Of a stretch of 64,000 bases of DNA, positions 9,810 through 20,900 are shown piece after piece; position 1 is the first letter of the stretch; each line of letters opens with the position of its first letter. Position numbers and translations under genes: made by a program. A model generated the notes under the pieces. That model ran no database searches, was not told the DNA's origin, and worked only from the letters and a program-made list of their open reading frames with translations. This DNA comes from Steinernema hermaphroditum (taxonomy: Eukaryota; Nematoda; Chromadorea; Rhabditida; Steinernematidae): the NCBI GenBank assembly GCA_030435675.1, contig CM059623.1, forward strand, positions 4,180,012 through 4,244,011, in the 5' to 3' direction.

Positions 9810-11043
9810 CTTGCTGGGGCAACAAGAGATGTATGAGCGTAAATAGGAATAACTCCGAGGCGAAAAATTAAATTCTTTTGGCGCTGCGAAGCAGATGTAA
9901 TGAATACGGAAGTGACTATGTCATTGTTTTCCACAGTACTCAGAGATAAAGAAACTTGGGGGCAGGTGATGGCGGCGCTTTTGTGGCGTTCACAACAAAA
10001 CAGGCGCCGTCTGAAGCGAGGCCAATTAATGAACAGTGATGAGCTACCATGGACCTACATCTGTCACTGGATCAGGGTAGAACATCAACAACGAGATGCA
10101 ACCGGTGATGGGGTAACCAGTTGTGGAGCGAACTTTGATTGCAATTCTTTTTATGGGATCTTTTGCTATCAAAAGCGTAGTGGATAAGGTGAATGCTTAA
10201 TGGCAGATCTGACAAGAAAGCATGCTTTATGGTAAAAGTTTCTGACACATAAATAATAAACAAAATTCAATTTCAAGTTTTTGGTATCAAAGATCAAAGC
10301 TTGAGATTAATATACAGTCTCAAAATGTAATATGCAGTCACTGTTATGATGTGTCAACGTCATGCCTTTCCTGTGCTTTGTCTGTGTTCATTTAAAGAGA
10401 CTTTTAACGTTTACAGTTTACGTTCCAAATCAACAACACATGCCGTTTACGACTGTCTCAACTGTTCCTGAAAGAGTTTAATGATCAGACCCTCGCGTCA
10501 TCCATCTCCGCCCTGCAAGGCTTAACGTTCGAGCAGAAGATGGCACAAGCAGTCAAATGGAGGCTGGTATCGGTTTCGACACTTTGGCACATCGTAGTCG
10601 ACGATCTTCTTCTGGGGTAAGGCGCGGCGCCAGAGTCAAAGGTGGTGGTCCCATTGAATAGCCGATTCCCGTAGACGTGAAGGCGCACCGGACGAATCCC
10701 AAGCAGCTTATAAAATCTTTTAATATCGCATATTTAAGTTTTAAAGCAAGCTCTGGATACAATCATGTACATCATTTTACACCCTCTAGAAATAATTGTT
10801 TTTTCTCTTTTATTTGAGTTTTTGGTTTCAACCACAGATCTCCTCGCGCTAGCCTGCACACGGCATACCAATCTACGGTACTGAAGGACCACTGGGCGGC
10901 GCGCAACGGATAAACAGACCGGAGAGAGGGAGAGAGAGCTCCGAACAGCCGCTCTCGCCGCGAGATCAGCTGACGTCGACGCGCGATGCGTGCCCTGTTT
11001 CTTCGCGCCGTCCTCACTCAACCGCTTCCTTCTTCAGATTTCC
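9810..11043. other. divergent intergenic region between the chemoreceptor and UBE2H
   Basis: No coding exon was recognised. The last 250 bases (10850-11040) become GC-rich and include GAGAGAGGGAGAGAGAG at 10921-10937, a possible promoter element of UBE2H. A pyrimidine-rich acceptor (CTTCCTTCTTCAG) ends 6 bases before the UBE2H ATG. Confidence 0.45.
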
Positions 11044-11820
11044 ATGTCCTCGCCAAGCTCGGGCAAACGCCGCATGGACACCGACGTCGTGAAGCTCATC
11101 GAGAGCAAACACGAGGTGAATATCACCGGGGGTCTGAACGAGTTCACTGTCAAGTTCTACGGTCCGAAAGGAACTGCCTACGAGGGCGGTGTGTGGCGGG
11201 TGCGCGTCGATCTGCCCGAGAAGTACCCGTTCAAGTCGCCTTCCATCGGTTTCGTCAATCGCATTTTCCATCCGAACATCGACGAGGCGTCCGGCACCGT
11301 CTGTTTGGATGTGATTAATCAGGCCTGGTCGGCCCTCTATGATCTCGTTAATATTTTTGAGGTATGTTAATCATTAATCTCCTTTAAAGTCCAAATGTCA
11401 AAAAACAAAAAATAAGCAGCGTTTAATTGAATTATTAATGATGTTTTTGTCCAGGCGCCTTATCAAATTCTTTGGAGTCGGGCAGGTGAAATTTTCGTTG
11501 AGCTTTGATCCTAAAGGCGTCCAGGTGCCTGAAAAAGTACCGTATCTTCAATCTCTTGGTCATTTCAGTCTTTCCTTCCACAACTGCTTACATATCCGAA
11601 TCCGACGGATCCTCTCAACGGCGACGCTGCCACCCTATTCCTCCACAAACCCGACGAATTCAAGCGCAAGTGTCGTGAGTATGTGGAGAAGTTCGCGAGC
11701 GAAGAGGCGCTCCGGAAGATGGGCGCCGAGCCGGTGGAAGAGAAGAAAGCCGGCGAAGACGACTCTGACTCGTCGATCTCCGATTTCACCGACGACGAAA
11801 CACAGGGCATGGAATTGTAG
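11044..11820 (+). CDS. UBE2H: ubiquitin-conjugating enzyme E2 H
   Basis: Two exons, 11044-11361 and 11569-11820 (207-base intron), give 189 residues against 183 in the human protein, with near identity over the UBC fold. The enzyme accepts ubiquitin from E1 as a thioester and passes it on with a ligase; the animal UBE2H family works with the CTLH/GID ligase. Visible are the N-terminus [20 protein letters not shown], the HPN motif at residues 76-78, the catalytic Cys87 in [10 protein letters not shown], and the family's acidic Ser/Asp-rich tail ending DETQGMEL. The start is fixed by the conserved N-terminus and by an acceptor 6 bases upstream, which is probably a trans-splice site. Confidence 0.97.
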
Positions 11821-12833
11821 TCGCGAGGACGATCTGTATATACGAAGTGAATGATCACAGTAACCTGTATATTACCCCGAACTGATTCTCACCGGATTTC
11901 TCAGTAATGAACTATCGCAATAATCTGCTTGTCTCCGTCTGTTTTTGTAAAAACAACGCATCGAAGTATAGAAAGTGTAAACAACGGTTTTTGGATTACA
12001 CAAAAGATCAGAGAGCGGCTAAGACCGTGCGGCTCTTGGACGGATTTAAAAGCCATATTGGTGAGTGGCACGCGGTTGTTTTGCATCTTAAGTGACTGGC
12101 ACATGTTGTGCAAGGGGATGTAAATATAGCGCAAAGTCACTAATGGCTAGCGACCTGATACGATCGTAAGAGGATCTGTCGCGCTCTCATTATGAAAATG
12201 GCGTGTGCATAGTTTGAGGCTTGATGAAAGGTGTGAAGAGAGGCAACACCTAAGCGTAGAATTAATAAGGAGAAAACTCTGTTGTGCGTTGTGGTCATAA
12301 TAGAACTATCGTAGCCGCAATTGAGGCAGTGGCCATAATAGGAAAAAGTGGCCGCAAGTTAATGAAAGTGGGAACAGCCAGATTTTAGTGTAAGTTATTT
12401 CCTAATAATAGTAAATGTTTTGAATTTTTGTTCGGCAATTCTTCTTGACATCGCATGAAATTAAGTTCAAGTGAAATACTTAATTCAGTTTGTTAAGTTT
12501 TACCTCTTTAGGCGACGATGAAACCCACCTAAAGAGTTCTTACTTTATTTGCGTTATCCAGGAAAGAACGTAATTAGCCGTAATTTTAAATGAATTCACT
12601 ACATAAAGCCGGATCCTACCTAAACACAAACAGAATTCACGCTGACCTCAACAGCTAGCTGTCTCTTCCAAAAATGATAAAAGTTATTCCAAATATTATA
12701 AAAGTTACGCTTATGACGAGCGAATTCATCTGATAGTATTCATTAGGTAAGTGCAAGCGGAACATTTCTTGCACTTATGTTATGCTGTATCTTGTACTTA
12801 TGTTCGCGCTGGGTGCCGAACCAACCCTGGCAA
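11821..12833. other. non-coding stretch downstream of UBE2H
   Basis: This holds the UBE2H 3' untranslated region followed by AT-rich DNA. No conserved frame or RNA gene was recognised. Confidence 0.4.
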
Positions 12834-12875
12834 CCCGAGCGGAAGTCGGCAGCGCTAGCGACTGCGCCGCTCGGG
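12834..12875. repeat. 42-bp hairpin repeat, copy 1
   Basis: CCCGAGCGG pairs with CCGCTCGGG at the two ends, and GTCGGCAGC faces GCTAGCGAC inside. A related copy lies in the opposite orientation at 14736-14776. Both are followed or preceded by a GTGCCGAACC-type segment, giving a tRNA-like look (a GGTAGCGC box and a GGGTTCGGC box). Confidence 0.55.
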
Positions 12876-13164
12876 CACGAGCTCAATACAGCAGGCACTA
12901 ACGGGGGCTATCTCCGTCTGAGCCAGGGGCAGCCACACGCAGAGCCTCCTGGGTGACCAGTGTCAGCTTGGTCTACAGGTTGTACTGTCTGTCGAGACTG
13001 TTAGCTTCATACACGCATGTGTTATTTCTCCCCAAAGGGAGTGGGCCGGTACCGGTGTAAGTGCGAGTCCAGGTCGACCCAGGGATAGAGAGAAGCAAAC
13101 TTCAGCAACTACCCAGGGGTCCCGGCGATGTGCACTCTCAACAGCACCACGCCGTGGAAAGTCA

Positions 13165-13292
13165 CTGCTGAATCGCGCCGCAGCAGCGAGACGGTCGAGC
13201 GCGGCAGATAACGCGGTGTGCCATATTGTCGTCGGTGAAATTACCCAAGTTTGGAGTAAATATTAGATTCGCTCTTTCAAATGGAAGTGGCG
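13165..13292. repeat. left part of an older repeat split by an insertion
   Basis: From GCGAGACGGTCGAGC through GCTCTTTCAAATGGAAGTGG this matches 14464-14573. The match breaks off at 13292 and resumes at about 14088 (AATTTTGGAACTGCGTCTCT), so the element at 13293-14087 was inserted into it. Confidence 0.7.
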
Positions 13293-14087
13293 AGTTCCCC
13301 TATATATAAATGGAGAACCGACGGGTCCGTTGGTCTGTGTGTTTTTCCGTGCGCACGGCGGAAACACCCACACAAAGTAAGGACCCCGAGGGGAACCGAA
13401 CCCGACACCGCCCGCTTACAAACAGAGAACGTTCGCAATGAGCCACACAGACAGTTGAGATGGTAATCTCTACTTCCGCTATCTCTCTGGCGATGCTAGG
13501 CTTTGAGTTTTTTTTTTGCTGTTTTTGAGTGATTTTTTGCCTATTTTGTAACCAGCAGTGTTTTCGGTTCGAGTTTCCTGAAACTTTACAGTTTTTTCGC
13601 CCACTTTAGCCATTTACATGAGCGCCAATCTTGCCGCCCGCAGAGCTACAGTTTTTGGCCCCAACTTCAGCCCTATCCATGAGTGTCAATCTTGCCGCCC
13701 GCAGGGCTATAATGTCTTGCCACCCGCAGGGCTATTGGTATCTTGCCGCCCGCAGGGCTATGGTTTCTCGCCGCCCGCAGGGCTACAGTTTTAGGCCTCA
13801 ACTTCAGCTTTTTGCATGAGCGCCAATCTTGCCGCCCGCAGGACTACAGTCTTTGGTCTCAACTTCAGCCATTTGCATGAGCACCAATCTTGCCGCCCGC
13901 AGAGCTACAGTTTTTTGGCCCCAACTTCAGCCCTATTCATGGGCACCAATCTTGCCGCCCGCAGAGCTACAGTTTTTGGCCCCAACTTCAGCCCTATCCA
14001 TGAGTGCCAATCTTGCCGCCCGCAGGGCTACAGGCTAATTGGCTTTTAGTACCTGGAGGGCGCGAATTCGCGCGCAGCCGGGTTTAT
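13293..14087 (-). mobile_element. composite tRNA-like (SINE-type) element, copy A
   Basis: Read on the minus strand it carries an A-box-like GGCTCATTGCGAACG and a B-box-like GGTTCGGTTCCCC about 35 bases apart, as in a polymerase III promoter. On the plus-strand right end lies the palindromic tail GGCGCGAATTCGCGCGCAGCC. Between them is the 61-bp minisatellite. Copies B (25451-25859) and C (54314-54597) share both ends, and copy D (51790-52009) shares the promoter part. It has no open frame of its own and would depend on another element for movement. Confidence 0.65.
13617..14035. repeat. 61-bp minisatellite inside element copy A
   Basis: Units start with CATGAGCACCAATCTTGCCG at about 13617, 13678, 13815, 13876, 13938 and 13999. 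Between 13700 and 13790 a shorter module (CTTGCCGCCCGCAGGGCTAT) is repeated several times. Spacing is 61 or 62 bases, so reading frames through it shift and are not genes. Copy B has a single unit and copy C one divergent unit, so the array expanded in this copy. Confidence 0.85.
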
Positions 14088-14120
14088 AAATTTTGGAACT
14101 GCGTCTCTTTGGAGATGCTT
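14088..14120. repeat. right part of the split older repeat
   Basis: AATTTTGGAACTGCGTCTCT and the following bases match 14583-14612 of the intact copy (AATTTTAGAACTGCGTCTCT). This defines the right border of the inserted element. Confidence 0.65.
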
Positions 14121-14463
14121 ATAGACATTAGCCGTGCCCAATGCGAGCTCCAGACCCCTTTAAAAAGTGACCACCCATTAGCTGATATCTCCACCAAAAG
14201 GTGCTTTAGACAGTTTAACCAAAACTGTCAGTACCGAAAAAAAGATGCATTCGTTTGACGTTACTACTAGCTGCTTTGCATTGTTCTGGTATGCTTACGA
14301 CTGCCCGCTATAGTCTTGTTCCCGCAATATGTGAGCGGCCCATGGGTACTCTAGGAATATTACAAAGGTATATTATCTGTTTCTCACCGGCGGTTCCCAT
14401 GTATACTTGGACTGACTGTTTTATTATTATTTATGGATTGGTTAAGCATTCGTCGATCGCACC

Positions 14464-14612
14464 GCTACAGCGAGACGGTCGAGCACGGCAGATAGCGCGG
14501 TGCGCAATGCCGTCGTCGGTTTAATTACCCAAGTTTGAGGTAAATATTAGATCCGCTCTTTCAAATGGAAGTGGCTGGATTAATTTTAGAACTGCGTCTC
14601 TTTGAAGATGCT
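14464..14612. repeat. uninterrupted copy of the older repeat (empty site)
   Basis: It matches 13165-13292 joined to 14088-14120, and so represents the state before insertion of copy A. About six bases (TGGATT) at the junction have no counterpart in the filled copy. I could not identify a clean target duplication. Confidence 0.65.
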
Positions 14613-14735
14613 TACATGATTTGTTTAAAGTTCTGCTCTTTTCGCTCATTTGAGTTCCTACACAAACTGCGATATATAGCTTCCTGTTGATCTGAGGTAC
14701 AAACATACGTTTTAGATAAGGTAGGTGTGGAATTG

Positions 14736-14776
14736 CCCGAGTGGGTAGTCGGTAGCGCTGCCGACTGCCGCTCGGG
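14736..14776. repeat. 41-bp hairpin repeat, copy 2 (inverted relative to copy 1)
   Basis: CCCGAG faces CTCGGG, with GTCGGTAGCGCTGCCGAC as a near-perfect inner palindrome. The segment continues into GGTTCGGCAC, a B-box-like motif. The reverse complement aligns with 12834-12875 and its left flank. Confidence 0.55.
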
Positions 14777-15177
14777 TTCGGCACTATCGTCGCCGAGCGC
14801 GATTTGACTACGGACGAACGCGCGAAGGAAGGAAATTTGAAAGGACGATCGCGTCGAGACCAAGCGACCTATTGATACTCAGCGCGTCCGCTGTTTGATA
14901 ACCTGTTTTTAGCCGATTTTGTTCTTTGTGACGAGTTTAATTTGTGTTATAAACTAACGCCCGTTATTCTCGTACATCAAGTCCCGCGTGGCAAAGACAT
15001 CGACGAGCCTCCACTTTAGGCAGCCAGCGCAAAAAAAAATGTCACGCTAGCACTAACATAACGACTAGCATTTCTCTTTAAACCGATAACTCTACTACGA
15101 TACGAGAAGACCTGTTTTGCATTATTTTTTCACCATCGAATTCCTCTGTCAATTAGCTGCTGTATACATACGATTCA

Positions 15178-15183
15178 TTTATT
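15178..15183 (-). terminator. poly(A) signal of ENGASE
   Basis: AATAAA on the minus strand, 43 bases downstream of the ENGASE stop codon. Confidence 0.55.
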
Positions 15184-15225
15184 TCATTAACTCTACGGGG
15201 TGGGGCATAAATACTGTAAGTGTCA

Positions 15226-16886
15226 TCACAACGGAAAAAGTGAAAAGCTCTTGAGCACACAGCGTTGAGCCGTCTGAACTCGGATCTCGCACACATCTGA
15301 AGAAGATCGAACGAGATACTCTCCTTTCGCAGTATCTTCGACTTCAAAATCGTCAGGGAACTTCAGGGATACGTTTTCATCACTGGTGCTAAATGATATT
15401 TTCGCTGTCTTAGGGAAACGTTTGAAAGCGAACAACCTGAATCTGCGATAAGAAAGGGGTTCACCGTCACGAAAACTCACGTGTGACATCCAGGATGTAT
15501 GTCCAAACCACCTTCAATGGGTTCGAACGGATTTACACACCCGTCTTCCGTAATAAAAATTGGCTGGAGTTCGCAGTCAGCGAGGCGGAATTTCTTAAAG
15601 GGACATCTATCACTAACATTCAGAGTTAAAAAATCGTACATCGTTCGATTTTCCTGTTCCGAATCCTGTAGAGAACTCCCTCGCGACAGCACGACGACAA
15701 GGCAGGAAATCGGCGAGGGGGTTCCAGAATCTAAGGGTGAAGAGACTACAAGATCGAGGACAAGAGAACGGGAACCTACTTGAAAGACTGCTGCAGAATG
15801 CAGTGGTTAGGGAAACACTCTGCGATCCAACCAGGAGCGAACAAGGCAGTCGACAGATCCTCCTTGTGAATGGCCTTCAACGCGTGTCTGCAGTTCCACT
15901 GACCGCCTCCTATAGACACTGCCTTCTAGCACATGGGAACAATTCACACCATACCGTAGCATCCTCTACCGAAGCAATCGACTCCGGCGAAGACGTCGTG
16001 CCGCCGTTCGCCGGCCGCCTCTCTACTCCTCTTTAGCTTCTCTTCCTTCCAGCAATAGTTCAAATAGATCGCATCGACGCCGTCGAACCAAGTCCTAAAC
16101 GAGTCCACTCGAAATGAATCAATTATCACTTCAGTTACCTATTCTTATCGTTGAGTTCATCTTGCCACTTGAGCTCTCCATCTACCGTAACCGAGTCGTA
16201 CCAAACAACCATCGCCTTGTCTCCTTTCACTTCGTGCATCTTTCGCGTTAGTTCTTCGAGAAAATACTTCAAATTCTCGAGCTGCACGGGTTCAATTCGA
16301 TTTTCGACGTTGACCAGCCAGCCGTCAAATCCAAAGGCCGTGGCTAAATGAAAGTGAACAATCACCAGATTCTCTCACCGGCCTGGACAAGCTTGGTGAC
16401 CGTTCGATCGACAGACTCCTTATCTGCCAACAGCTGTTCGCAATGCCCGACTCCTTGATCGAACTCCGTGATGAAAGTTCCCAGAATTTGAGTGATGTGG
16501 CTGTGAGCAGCATTTGTCCACCCGAGTGGGGGAATGGTAACGAGATGATGAGAGAAGTAGTTCTAAACAGTCGTACAAGATGCGTGAGACTGTGTGTGCG
16601 TCCTACGAATATGTCGATATTCCACCAATGCATGAAGAGGTATATAGGATCGGAGGACTTTTCGACGCCTTCTTCCCTGTAGCGAACATCACTTTCACTT
16701 CGATCTGACAACTGGGACTCACTTCTCCTGCTCCAGATATCCGCCCTTCATGTCGTGACAGAGAAGATGGCGGGCCCTTTTGGGAATTTCAAAATGAAGC
16801 AGGGGTACGGTATGATGTGATTCCGCTTCGAAATCTGTCTCCCACAGAGCAGAGAGACTGTCCAAATATAGCTTATCAACGTCCAT
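15226..16886 (-). CDS. ENGASE: cytosolic endo-beta-N-acetylglucosaminidase (GH85)
   Basis: Nine inferred exons on the minus strand, all phase-compatible: 16723-16886, 16607-16676, 16379-16562, 16139-16343, 15955-16094, 15780-15909, 15640-15730, 15481-15593 and 15226-15442, for 437 residues. Most introns are 35-46 bases. The enzyme cuts the chitobiose core of free N-glycans released in the cytosol. Family landmarks in order: LLCHDMKGGYLEQ near residue 42; a barrel strand ending HWWNIDIF; YFSHHLVTIPPLGWTNAAH; then FGFDGWLVNVEN, whose N151 and E153 are the substrate-assisted catalytic pair of GH85; VVWYDSVTVDGELKWQDELN; and ALFAPGWIAE. The length is close to the short nematode enzyme and lacks the long C-terminal part of the vertebrate protein. 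The ATG at 16886 directly follows an acceptor (TTATATCAG). Confidence 0.92.
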
Positions 16887-17933
16887 CTGATATAAGACAG
16901 AGTATGCATAAATAATCGACATTCCATGTCCCGAACATCACGGACGCTCATTGATACAGCATGTGCAGACTACGGTAATCGCAATTAAACTCAGAACAGG
17001 TCAGTGAACAGAGATGAGTAGAAGTGTCAAGAGGAGAAGCAGAACAACGCACGCCTTCCAACAGACCTTCGTGTGTGGCCATCTATCCTTTGAATTTTCA
17101 TGAATCAGAATAGTAGTGCGACGCATTACAAAATGTGGGAATCCTCGAGCTGCTGGGAAATCTCACAATGTCAGATTCGATCTGTGCACCTCTGTGGGGA
17201 AAACAACCAATTGATTAATCCAAGACTTTAATCCAAGAAATAAAGCAAGACGCCAACCCATAAGACGTCATTGTGAGCGATATTTCAGAAGCAGAGTAAC
17301 ACTGTGGAACCCGAAAAAACGAAATGTTTCTCGCTGTTCGTGGGAGACCTTGAAGCAGTCCAGTTTTCACAGTTTTGATCAATTTCAAATTAGACGCCCG
17401 ATCACAGGACGACGGAAAATCGTACTGATCGTAATGGAACATCGATTTTGCCACAGAAAATAGGATGGTTGTGAACTGATACGATAAGACCATGAAATGC
17501 GCACACCGGCTATCAGTCCGTCCGAGAGCGCTCATCGATGTGCAGCAAAGTTTATCTCCCGTTCTTATCATTTTCACAATCTTTCGGAGTCCGCTTCAAA
17601 AAACCGCACCTGCCAAGCGATGTTTTTTTTTGATGAACGAGATAAATTTGCGCGCCAAAGACCGAAGGCCGTCTGCTGTCGATTAATTTCACATTTTGCA
17701 TTCTGCCCGCAAGCGCCATTTTTTACAAACATTTTCAAATTTCCCCCGCAAATTCGGCTGGTCTCGGCGCGACATGCACCGTAGATGACTCGTCGGTCGG
17801 CGGTGACGACTGGAATTTGGCGTCTTTGCCAAGCGGCGGGCAGCGGTGGCCGGTCGGACGTTCGGTTTCTGTGCGTGTGGTCGCAAAGCCGACAGTTTGC
17901 AAACGTGATGCTTTCAGATTTCTATGCCTCGAG
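16887..17933. other. divergent intergenic region between ENGASE and the THAP gene
   Basis: No exon was recognised. The two genes are transcribed away from each other, so both promoters should lie here. A TTTCAG ending at 17917 is the likely trans-splice acceptor of the THAP gene. Between it and the main ATG (17934) lies an upstream ATG at 17923 in another frame. Confidence 0.5.
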
Positions 17934-20900
17934 ATGATACGTAACTCTCCCGCAAAGCAAGGATCGCCGGTGGTCACAACGTCCGGGGCACGTGTGGTGC
18001 CAGTGCCTCAAACCTCTTCAGCTTCCGTAAGCGGAGTGGAAGCCCTCTCTTTTTCTGAATTCGCTTTAAAGAGTTCACCGACAAAGCTGATGGTCCCAGA
18101 GAATCTGACTCTGAAGCAGAGGGAGCAGATCCAGATGGCACTGACCAACTACACGACTCCAGAACTTGTAGTGGTGAAGATGGGTAACGGGAGATTGAAA
18201 ATCACAGCGAAAGACTCGATTGTGGTCGACGATCCAATTGAGACGACAAAGAAGACGACCCGAACAGAGGTGCGAATTCGCGCATTCCTGAATCTCAGCT
18301 ATCTGATCGTGTTTAGACCTGCATGAAGTGCAAAAGACAAATTGATGGCGAGGAGCTGTTCTTCCATTTGCCAATCGATCCCGACAGACGTCGCACTTGG
18401 GGCAAGATCCTTGGGTTGAGTTATGAGGTTGGTTTAGGCGAACACTGTTACTTATTAAGAAATTTATATTATGAGACTAAAGTGGGAGCGTTGATAGTTA
18501 CAGTACTTGCCGGTAGAAAATCCATAGATGGGTGTTCCAAAGGGATAGATGAAGTAGAAATTAATACTCGTTTATGGACCGGCTTGGGAAAACACATCGA
18601 TCAGAATCAGTAGCTCTTGATATCTACTGAACACCTGTTTACTTCCAATGTGTTTCTTTTTTATTTGTACACAAGACGTCAAAGATCTTTCGTGAAATTT
18701 ATTTCGAGGGGGCGCCCGCGAACATGTCGATCATATGTGTATAGTGAGTGTAAAGTGCACGGCCGAGACTCGGAGCGCTATTGATCGACAGGGTGCATCC
18801 GGCGGCGGGCGTCCGAGGCCGACCTCTTGACCTTGACCGTATCCAATTGCCCTCGTCGGCTTGTAGCGGTTCAAGGCGCTAAGCAAAATGCGATAATTAA
18901 CCGTCGGTCAGATTACATCAATGAAGTTATGCAATATCCGAAAATTGTTCCGTAGCGTACGGTAATAGGGCGGTGGAATTACAAATGAGGTCATAAATCT
19001 GACGCCACGTTTACTGGCAGAATACGATAGGGGTCATAAATTGATGGACAGTTTTTTTTGTATGTTAATGAAGGTGGCGCCAAAATGTTCTACTAGACTA
19101 GTTTTATGAGCCCATACGCGACTGCGCTTGCTCCTAGACTTCTTGCTCCACACCTTAGGCCATAGGGAAGTGGTCCAGAGGCGCTTCGCTCTTCAGTTGC
19201 TCCATTTCTCGTGGCTCGTAAATCTGTCTACTGTCTACCAAAGGCAGGCCTGATCTGTCCTCAACAAACATTATCGTCTTTTAAAAGTTTTATGAATCCA
19301 TTTTCAGAAACTGATGTCAGCAACCACATCATGCGACACCATCTGCTCCGACCACTTCACAGATGCGTGTCTATCGAAGTACGGCTACAACAAAACATCG
19401 GTTGAGACCCACGGCGAGCCGTACAACACCGATCTGCCAAACGAGGAGATGTCCTCTTACGGAAGCCACATGAACTGCTGCATCAAATGGCAATGCACTC
19501 TTTGTAAATTTCACTCGAGGAGTGTCATTGTTCTACGCGAGCACGTCCTAAAGCAGCACCTTTCGGGAGCAGGTGAACGACAGCTAATCAGAGATCTCCA
19601 AGATGGCAAAGTGAACCTGCTTTGCCCGTTCTGTCGAAAAACGGGCTATGGCTACAAGACCGTCTCGGGCTTTTTGAAACATTTGCAAACACAGCCCGGG
19701 GAACATCTGTACTTGAAGTGAGTCTTAATCCTTAGATTTATGAACTCTTTGACGAAATCCATTCGTTTAGGAGAATAGCCAGCAAAGCGCAGACCAAATG
19801 CAGAATGCAGTTCTTGGAACCAAACGACAGATGGGAGTCTTGGACGGAGGACAACATTGTCCTCGGAATGTACGGCGCTCTTATGCACAAAATAAAAAGG
19901 AAAGTCGCCAAAAACGATGTCGAGGTATCCACCGTATTTTCCGGTGCACACTTATGAATCGCCATTTCAGCTGGCCAACATTTCTGGTGGCGGATCAAAA
20001 TCCATATCACCTGAGAGATTCGACAGTCCAACAGTGATAACCGTGATAAAGGTCCCAGAGCCGGTCGCCCGGAGATCGCCGTCTACCGTATCGAAAGTGT
20101 TCAGTAGCCAGTCTGAAGAGCCACCCGCAAAGATTTCTCCGCCCCCGGTGCTTCAGCAAGTGCCAAAGCCGCCGTCGGCATTGATTTTAAGAAGGGCACC
20201 TCCGCTGGCTTCTGCTACGACGACTACGGTCGTTCCAGCGGCAAAGCCGTCTGCCCCAGACCCTTCTTTTGTGCTTCCAAATGAGACGAGTACAGGGGAG
20301 GTGATCACTTCAAAGGCGGTTCAGCCGAATCCGGACAGACCACGTGTGACTAGGATATTCTCCCCGATTAGGGTAAATGCCGGATTCGTGGATTTTGCAC
20401 AAAAGTTGGCAAGTGCATGGGATCTGTGATACACTACTAAGGAGATGTTCTTCAGAAGTCGTTGCCTTCAAGCCCTGCGGCCAAACGTCTCTATCGCGAA
20501 GGGGCAGCATCACACAACTCCTCTCCAGTTCATGAATACACACTCAAGAAGAGCGCCGAGGCAGCTGCCGTTCGGATGCGTCTTTTCGGAGCCGACGCGG
20601 AGAGCCCCGGTCCATCTCCAGCCAGACTTCGACTGACACCGAAAGAACCTAAGATCGAGAGCTCCCGGCTAACGGAGTCGCCAAGAAAGAACCCTCAACC
20701 ACCCGGAATGCCTCTCGAAACATTCATCAATGAAGCTGTCAGCGCTTCGAACAACACCCCGTCGAAGAACAGGAAGTCCCGAGAGGAAATGAAGCTGTTG
20801 AGAGCGCAACAGCAGCCGGCTTTTCCTGTCGGCAATCCTGTTTTCATTTCGATTGAGGTGAGTGGTTCTAACATATACACAAGAAAGCAAGGAAGGAGGA

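Noticed and set aside
9900..10187. 95-codon plus-strand frame
   Set aside because: No conserved motif, no splice or trans-splice acceptor at its ATG, and unremarkable composition.
13617..14049. Repeated-peptide frames (LPPAELQFLAPTSAL type)
   Set aside because: The 61-bp minisatellite shifts frame every unit, so these peptides cannot form one protein; they are a by-product of the repeat.
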